This document shows, one piece after another, positions 57,248-64,000 of a stretch of 64,000 nucleotides of DNA. The position numbers were made by a program, and so were the translations under genes. The stretch's first letter is position 1; the number at the start of each line of letters is the position of its first letter. The stretch is taken from assembly GCF_016097555.1 (NCBI RefSeq), contig NC_054712.1, positions 41,329,562-41,393,561 on the forward strand, given 5' to 3'. The notes under the pieces were generated by a model. It had not been told where the DNA came from. It saw only the letters and a program-made list of their open reading frames with translations, and did no database searches. This DNA is from Gigantopelta aegis. Lineage: Eukaryota; Mollusca; Gastropoda; Neomphalida; Peltospiridae.

Positions 57248-57617
57248 TTAAAGTGACATTCCTGAGTTTGCTGCATTGTAAGATATTTCCGACTAATAAA
57301 ATATTTCTACGATTAAACTTACATATTAAATATATTTTCGGTATATTCAATGTGTTTCTGGTCGTCTTAATATTTATAAGAGCCCAAACTGGATTTTGTC
57401 TTCAAATAATTTCGTACGTACGAAAACAATTATTTTAGGAAATAAAATGATTTTTAACCTAGTACAAATATTACAACGATCAGGAACATATTTAATACAC
57501 AGCCACTAATATTTTATGCAGAAAAATATATTTGATATGTAATTACAGTCGGTAAAAAGTCTCTGTTAGTCGATAATATCTTTAAAATTAGCAGCAAACT
57601 CAGGAATGTCCCTTTAA
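57248..57617 (+). mobile_element. Complete TTAA MITE, family 1
   Basis: Left TTAAAGTGACATTCCTGAGT and right CAAACTCAGGAATGTCCCTT with TTAA. The interior matches 40539-40897 with a short deletion in the left arm (TATTTTCGGTATATTCAATG). Confidence 0.9.
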
Positions 57618-58445
57618 AGTTATGACGGATTACGAAACTACATTATCTTTACGTACCGTTTCTATAATTAACGAATATTTTCTGATAACACAGTTTGTTT
57701 AACGCGGTGAGAAATACCTGTTCATTCAATGGCACACACTGAAATATTCGCGCAGAATGTTTTTTTATTTTATGGAAACTCAAATAAACCAATGTCACGC
57801 GATAAGGTGTTTGTGAAAAACTGTAAAAAGTATGTGTTAATGCGGCAAGCGATACAGGAATAAAAGAGGGTGTAGATATGAAACTTGTAGAACACCACTG
57901 GCAACTCCAGCTGGGTGATAAGGAAAAGTTATTTCGTTTTCCTGATTCATACACAACACGATAAGTGATTATTTTTGGTTTATAGTCTATGTGAGGCTAA
58001 GTGCCAGTGCTAGGAAGTTAAATGTTTCCTGCGGGCTGTGTTTTTTTTTCTTCTTAAGTTTCTAACATTTGGCTGTGCCAAGCATGAAAGAAGGAATTTA
58101 CGGAAGATTAAAGACGGATAACGAATAGTTTAAAGAAACACGTTTTGCTGTGAGATTTATACCATCTGTCATACATGTTCGTTACCTCAATTCATCATAA
58201 GTGTAGACAGTAAAAAGAAGAAAAACAACAATAAAAAAGTTATTTTTATCTAAATTAAACAAATGTTTGCTACCCTTACAAGTGAATCAAATTTTTACAG
58301 TTAAAATGTGTTACCGGTTTATCCACTTTATCAATATTACTTCGTCCGCCATTTCTCCATTTGTTCCATGTCGCGTTTGTTCTGTTTGTTAGGTGTACAG
58401 TCAACTCAAGACTGAAAAGTATTTATTTTCGCCATAGGTATTTAT
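57618..58445. other. Stretch without recognised gene
   Basis: The 101-codon minus frame (57649-57954) has no domain. AT-rich, with no repeat family recognised. Confidence 0.4.
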
Positions 58446-58736
58446 ACGAGACGTAGCCCAGTGGTCAACCGCTTGCCTGATGCGCGGTCGGTCTATAATA
58501 AATCCGCATCGGTGGGCCCATTGGACATCCAGCCAGTGCACCACGATTGGTATATCAAAGGTCATGGTATGTGTTATCCTGTCTGTGGAATGGTGCATAT
58601 AAAAGAGTCCTTGCTACTAACAGAAACATGTAGGTTTCTTCTGATGATAAAGTATTAGAATTACGACAGATTTGACATCCAATAGCTGTTGTTTAATAAA
58701 ACAATGTGCTCTAGTGGTGTTGTTAAACAAACCAAA
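58446..58736 (+). mobile_element. SINE, head C, tail 2
   Basis: The head is GACGTAGCCCAGTGGTCAAC and the tail TTTGACATCCAATAGCTGTT, GCTCTAGTGGTGTTGTTAAA. It is a C head on a tail 2 end, unlike 6213-6548 (C on tail 1). Short deletions occur in the head-core joint. Confidence 0.83.
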
Positions 58737-59134
58737 CTAATTTTCTTTTTGTTAAAAAGGAAAACAAAGAACCTCTACGCTAGATGGTTCGAATGTTTGC
58801 CTCAAACATTCACCATGTCTGTGAGAAGGCTAACAGACTGGTTATCGTCCAGTCGTGTGTGCGTCTGTTCGAGTTACGCGAAACTCGTCTGGGAATGTTA
58901 ATCGTCCGTCAGCGGTCACTATGATTTATTGGTGGCTGCGAATGCGTGTCCATCAAGCCAGTAATGGCGACCAGTGGCGAGTCTTGTACCTGCTGAGTTA
59001 GACAGGCTCTTTGGAAACACAAGCCAGACAGATATACGAGCACTGGTTGTCAACATTACAGTCTCGTCAGAACAATCGTGAAAGTTTATTTTTGCCTCAC
59101 TCTTTTTAACACTCTATTTTTCTGTCTTCTTCTC
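58737..59134. other. Stretch without recognised gene
   Basis: 58790-59070 is complex and free of recognised repeats; its only frame (58689-58901) starts inside the SINE. Confidence 0.35.
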
Positions 59135-59370
59135 TTTACTTCTTCTTCTATTTTCTTGTTCTTCTTCCTCTTCTTGTTCTTGTTCTTCTTTTCTTTTCTT
59201 CTTCTTCTTCTTCTTCTTATTATTATTATTTCTTCTTCTTCTTCTTATTTTTTCTTTTTTCTTCTTCTTCTTCTTCTTCTTCTTCTTCTTCTTCTTCTTC
59301 TTCTTCTTCTTCTTCTTCTTCTTTTCTTTACTTCTTCTTCTTCTTTTCTTTACTTCTTCTTCTCTTTACT
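59135..59370. repeat. (CTT)n microsatellite
   Basis: A long TTC run with TAT interruptions. The Leu/Phe/Ser-rich 178-codon frame (59078-59614) is open because of it and should not be read as a membrane protein. Confidence 0.95.
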
Positions 59371-60019
59371 ATTACATCTTCTTCCTCCCATTCTTCTTCC
59401 CCTTACTATTTCTTTTCCATTCACTTCAACTTTTGAAAATGTTTTTCTTTTTGTTTTTAGTAAAAAGAATCTGTTTCTCTGGGGGCTTTTCCTACTCCCA
59501 TTTGAAAAACTACTGACAACGTTATCTTTCACTGTACTTTTTCTGAATGCAAAATCCTTGAAATTAAAAATATTGGTTGGCGCCATAAACTATATTGCTA
59601 TTTTGATAAGATAAAGCAAGAGCTGAGTATTGCAAATTATCCGGATCATCGCATAAAAGCTTAAAGCTGAGTATTACGATATTTTTAGAGAAAATACTGT
59701 ACCCTCGCCAAAAGAGATGAATCCAGTAACAAGATAAGAACTTAAAAGTTAAATAAACAAAATTTTCAACTAAAACCATATTTATTACATTATATACATC
59801 CAGAACGCCGTAAAACATAAAACACTGACTAAATTACTTGGCTCTTTATTTAGCTTATGAAAATAGCAATACAGTTTCTGGAGCCAACAAATAGTTTTCA
59901 TTTCAAGGATTTTTCATTCAGAAATGCGTAGTGTAAAACAGTAGTCTGAAAATAGACACTGGTTGAAATATAAACCTTTACTCCAGTGGAAGAACGTCTA
60001 TATAACCACTGGAGTTTAA
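59371..60019. other. AT-rich stretch; no gene seen
   Basis: No repeat family or supported frame. The minus frames at 59350-59818 lack a domain. Confidence 0.4.
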
Positions 60020-61456
60020 CAGAAGATGAATGTAATCATATGACAATATGTAACAAATACAATACTCAATGTGCGAAACAATATGAATATCTAACCGATG
60101 AATGTAATCATATGACAATATGTAACAAATACAATACTTAACGTGCGAAATAATATGAATATCTAACAGGAGAATGTAATCATAGCACAATAGGTAACAA
60201 ATACAATACGCAACGTGTGAAATAATATGAATATCTAACAGATGAATGTAATCATATCACAATACGTAACAAATACAATACGCAACGAGTGAAATAATAT
60301 GAATATCTAACAGATGAATGTAATCATATCACAATACGTAACAAATAGAATACGCAACGTGTGAAATAATATGAATATCTAACAGATGAATGTAATCATA
60401 TGACAATATGTAACAAATACAATACTCAACATGCGAAATAATACGAATATCTAACAGGTGAATGTAATCATAGCACAATGTGTAACAAATACAATACTCA
60501 ACATGCGAAATAATACGAATATCTAACATGTGAATGTAATCATATCACAATGTGTAACAAATACAATACTTAACATGCGAAATAATACGAATATCTAACA
60601 GGTGAATGTAATCATATCACAATGTGTAACAAATACAATACTTAACATTCGAAATAATACGAATATCTAACAGGTGAATGTAATCATATCACAATGTGTA
60701 ACAAATACAATACTTAACATGCGAAATAATTCGAATATCTAACAGGTGAATGTAATCATATCACAATGTGTAACAAATACAATACTTAACATGCGAAATA
60801 ATTCCAATATATAACAAATACAATACTCAATGTGTGAAATAATACGAAGATCTAACAGAAGATGAATGTAATCATATCACAATATGTAACAAATACAATA
60901 CTCAATGTGTGAAATAATACGTATATCTAATAGAAGATGAATGTAATCATATCACAATATATAACAAATACAATACTCAATGTGTGAAATAATACGAAGA
61001 TATAACAGAAGATGAATGTAATCATATCACAATATATAACAAATACAATACTCAATGTGTGAAATAATACGTATATCTAACAGAAGATGAATGTAATCAT
61101 ATCACAATATATAACAAATACAATACTCAATGTGTGAAATAATACGAAGATATAACAGAAGATGAATGTAATCATATCACAATATGTAACAAATACAATA
61201 CTCAATGTGTGAAATAATACGAATATTTAACAGAAGATGAATGTAATCATATCACAATATATAACAAATACAATACTCAACGTGTGAAATAATACGTATA
61301 TCTAACAGAAGATGAATGTAATCATATCACAATATATAACAAATACAATACTCAATGTGGGAAATAATACGTATATCTAACAGAAGATGAATGTAATCAT
61401 ATCACAATATATAACAAATACAATACTCAACGTGTGAAATAATATGAATATCTAAC
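60020..61456. repeat. Satellite of ~20 units, 72 bp then 75 bp
   Basis: The unit contains GATGAATGTAATCATATCAC, TATGTAACAAATACAATACT and GAAATAATACGAATATCTAA. The first part (to about 60790) has 72-bp units; the second has 75-bp units with an extra AGA (CAGAAGATGAATG) and ATATATAAC in place of ATGTGTAAC. Some neighbouring units share variants, suggesting local amplification. Confidence 0.94.
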
Positions 61457-61654
61457 ATTCCTTATTTACCTAATTACCCTAAGTCCGTGCATGGAAGAAT
61501 AATTTATATTTATTATAATGAAGTAAACTCCAACCTGTGCATACGTGTTGTGTAAATTTATTAATGCTAATACATGTATTTCCAATAATAAGTCTTTATT
61601 TAGCCAAGAGTATATTGCCAACATGTAGATGGCAACTTTGCTCAGAGACACCTA

Positions 61655-61681
61655 GTGGCTCATATTGTTATTGTTATCTAG

Positions 61682-61750
<69 letters not shown>

Positions 61751-62402
61751 GCATGTGGCAGTCTTCCCTCGTCGATATTCTTATTGTTATCTAGCCAATA
61801 GATATACATGCATGTGGCAGTCTTCCCTAGTCGACGATATTCTTGTTATTGTTATCTAGCCAATAGATATACATTTATGTGGCAGTCTTCCCAAGTCCAG
61901 CCAATAGATATACATTTATGTGGCAGTCTTCCCCAGTCGACCATATTCTTGTTATTGCTATCTAGCCAATAGATATACATGCATGTGGCAGTCTTCCCAA
62001 GTCGATGATGTTCTTATCGTTATTGTTATCTGGCCAATAGATATGCATGCATGTGGCGGTCTTCCCTAGTCGACCATATTCTTGTTATTGTTATCTAGCC
62101 AATAGATATACATGCATGAGGCAGTCTTCCATATTCGACTATATTCTTGTTATTGTTATCTAGCCAATAGATATACATGCATGTGGCAGTCTTCCCTAGT
62201 CGACTATATTCTTGTTATTGTTATCTAGCCAATAGATATACATGCATGTGGCAGTCTTCCCTAGTCGACTATATTCTTGTTATTGTTATCTAGCCAATAG
62301 ATATACATGCATGTGGCAGTCTTCCCAAGTCGACCATATTGTTATCGTTATTGTTATTTAGCCAATAGATATACACGCATGTGGCAGTCTTCCCTAGTCG
62401 AT
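61655..62402. repeat. 65-bp satellite with an internal (TA)n expansion
   Basis: The unit contains AGCCAATAGATATACATGCA, TGTGGCAGTCTTCCCTAGTC and TATTCTTGTTATTGTTATCT. About 10 units. In the first, AATAGATATACATG has expanded to (TA)n at 61686-61747. The array stops about 75 bp before the transposase start. Confidence 0.93.
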
Positions 62403-62477
62403 GCAATGCACGTGAAATGCCAATATGTGGACACATAAAAGTCACGTAACGGTGACATATTCCTCGTCACATTAAGA

Positions 62478-63503
62478 ATGCCACGACTAAGAGAAGAACA
62501 AAGGGAGCGAGCGTTGGGCATTGTTCAAGGGGAGACTTCGCAAAGCCAAGTTGTTAGGACCTTCAGAGTCCATCCATCAACTATTGGACTTGTTGAACGT
62601 CATCAACAGACCGGGAGTGTCCGTGATCGACGTCGACCTGGTCAACGTCCCGTTACGACCCCACGCCAAGATCGGCAGATTCAACGACACCACCTCTGTG
62701 ACCGGTTCAGAACTGCGACGATGGCAGAAAGCAACACGATAGGACGTCATGGAAGGCATATCCATCCGATGACGGTCATCCGTCGACTCGGAACGGCTGG
62801 ACACAGATGCAGACGCCCGTACAACGGTAACATCATAACACCGCGACATCGTGCTGCGAGACTACAGTTTGCTCTCCAGAATGGTAATCATCCATCAGCC
62901 TTTTACCGAAGCATTGTTTTCTCAGATGAGTCCCGATTCTCTGTCTCCTTTGCCGATGGAAGAGCACGTGTGTACAGGAGACTCCATGATCGGTACGCTG
63001 ACGGATGTATGAGGGAACGTGATCGGTTTGGCGGCGGTTGTCTGATGGTATGGGGGACAATCAACTGTGATTTCAGGAGTGATCTCATCATTGTCCACGA
63101 TGCCCTTACAGCCCAGCGTTATGTTGACGTTATTCTAAGACCAGTTCTCCAGCCACTTTTGCGCCGTCACTGAAGACCAGGAGGTCCCCTTCTGTTTCAA
63201 CAAGACAATGCCCGTCCATATACTGCAAGAATTACCCAGGCATTCCTGCAACAAGCCGGTATCACCGTTATGAACTGGCCCGCCGTTTCACCGGATTTGA
63301 ACCCAATTGAACACATGTGGGATGAGTTAAGACGTCGTGTACGTCACCCTCAGCCACCACCGCGTAACGTCGCTGAGCTTGCACAGGCGTTGCAGGAGGA
63401 GTGGAAGAACATTCCTGTGGCTTATTTGAGATGTGTGTGCCAATCCTTTCCCCGTCGTCTTCACGTATGCTCACGGGCCAATGGTGGACACACCAGATAC
63501 TGA
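62478..63503 (+). pseudogene. Tc1/mariner (DD34E) transposase with one in-frame stop
   Basis: The frame runs from ATG 62478 to TGA 63501-63503, 341 codons, the usual length for a Tc1-like transposase, with one internal TGA at codon 232 (63171-63173). The N-terminal part (about 1-60) is helix-turn-helix-like and ends in an Arg-rich linker (RRRPGQRP). Catalytic residues are D150 (VFSDESRF), D243 (QQDNARPY) and E278 (NPIEHMWDEL), exactly DD34E spacing. The family cuts and pastes at TA sites in the nucleus. The stop follows CAC, so a single CpG change (CGA to TGA) explains it. I could not identify the terminal inverted repeats. Confidence 0.93.
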
Positions 63504-63955
63504 CCTTGATATGGGGGGTTGAACTTTTCGATTACGAATGCAACTCGATTACTGATGATAACTGACCATGTTTCCATGTGAATGTATCTCATGAATACCA
63601 GTCATTAATGTCATATTACATTATCCATCAATTCATTAACAGTTTGTCGTTATTTGCAAAGAAAAGTAGTTTTTGCGTTTTCATTGTGTGTCAGTATACA
63701 TTGTATGCAATACAAACTATTTCAGTCAAACACCAAGTCACCAAGATATTATACAGTGTATATACATAGACTGGAGTAATTACTAATTAGTGATAAAATA
63801 ATATTAGGTATTATCATGTAATATGTTTTTGTAGCGATTATTTTAAACATCTTTGAGGATATTTTGTTTCCACTGTTCCACTGTGGAACGTATACCTGCA
63901 ATAAAATTTATCTTATCTTGTTTCGCCGCTTCTTCTTCTGCTGTTCTTTTTATCA
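63504..63955. other. 3' flank of the transposase; no gene seen
   Basis: AT-rich. It should hold the right end of the Tc1 element, but no sequence inverted with the 75 bp upstream of the ATG was found by eye. A 63-codon frame (63578-63769) is unsupported. Confidence 0.4.
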
Positions 63956-64000
63956 AGGGTCGGGACGTAGCCCAGTGGTAAAGCGTTCGCTTGATGCGAG
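63956..64000 (+). mobile_element. SINE head C, cut by window end
   Basis: GGGTCGGGACGTAGCCCAGT followed by GGTAAAGCGTTCGCTTGATG. This is the pol III A-box part of the type C SINE; the rest lies beyond the window. Confidence 0.88.

Noticed and set aside
59078..59614. Leu/Phe-rich 178-codon frame as a membrane protein
   Set aside because: The hydrophobic part is a (CTT)n microsatellite; the remainder has no recognisable domain.
62395..63800. Terminal inverted repeats of the Tc1 element
   Set aside because: I compared the ~80 bp upstream of the ATG with the 300 bp downstream of the stop by eye and found no convincing inverted match.

Overview
The window looks like intergenic DNA from a large, repeat-rich animal genome, most likely a mollusc and tentatively a gastropod. 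The evidence is dozens of tRNA-derived SINEs ending in TTAAATAAAAC, decayed LINE 3' ends carrying the tail TTTGACAYCCAATAGCCGAT, TTAA-flanked MITEs, abundant microsatellites, and the absence of any prokaryote-like operon. The species cannot be named from this sequence. No intact host gene was found. Almost every long open frame is a tandem repeat whose period is a multiple of three, a microsatellite, or a SINE read in frame.

Layout. 1-9.9 kb: SINEs of three head types, a 55-bp minisatellite (4068-4719), (CA)n, (GAT)n and (GA)n microsatellites, and a SINE-in-SINE cluster (7325-8345). 9.9-19.8 kb: four tandem copies of a MITE terminus (10653-10812), a LINE 3' end (13165-13374), a 50/41-bp satellite interrupted by a 396-bp MITE (15499-16780), and a MITE split by a SINE (19147-19830). 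20.3-23.8 kb: an 86-copy, 39-bp minisatellite with a 1.2-kb higher-order duplication, ending in (GA)n. 24-34 kb: foldback sequences, an inverted pair of tRNA-like heads, more SINEs and MITEs, and two decayed LINE C-termini (30585-31200 on +; 33131-33700 on -). 35-42.3 kb: a degenerate CTCGAC/TTATCTC repeat, a hAT-like element (35833-37872) split by a 1.25-kb solo-LTR-like element, a cluster of TTAA MITEs, and a second LTR copy (41153-42306). 43-46 kb: a relatively unique, GC-richer island and long simple repeats. 46.8-49.6 kb: a SINE fragment amplified into a 241-248-bp satellite inside a MITE. 51-53.6 kb: a third LTR copy inside an ATACAGATAT satellite, then an I-like LINE fragment. 54.8-56 kb: a 36-bp minisatellite. 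57-59.4 kb: a MITE, a SINE and (CTT)n. 60-62.4 kb: 72/75-bp and 65-bp satellites. 62478-63503: a Tc1/mariner transposase that is complete except for one in-frame stop. The window ends inside another SINE head.

There is no pathway here. The interactions are among mobile elements. LINEs probably supply the machinery for SINEs that share their 3' tail. Nested insertions with intact target-site duplications give a readable relative chronology, and several elements have become seeds of tandem arrays. The best candidates for undescribed biology are the SINE-derived satellite, a ~110-bp retroposed hairpin sequence, and the modular head/tail structure of the SINE families.
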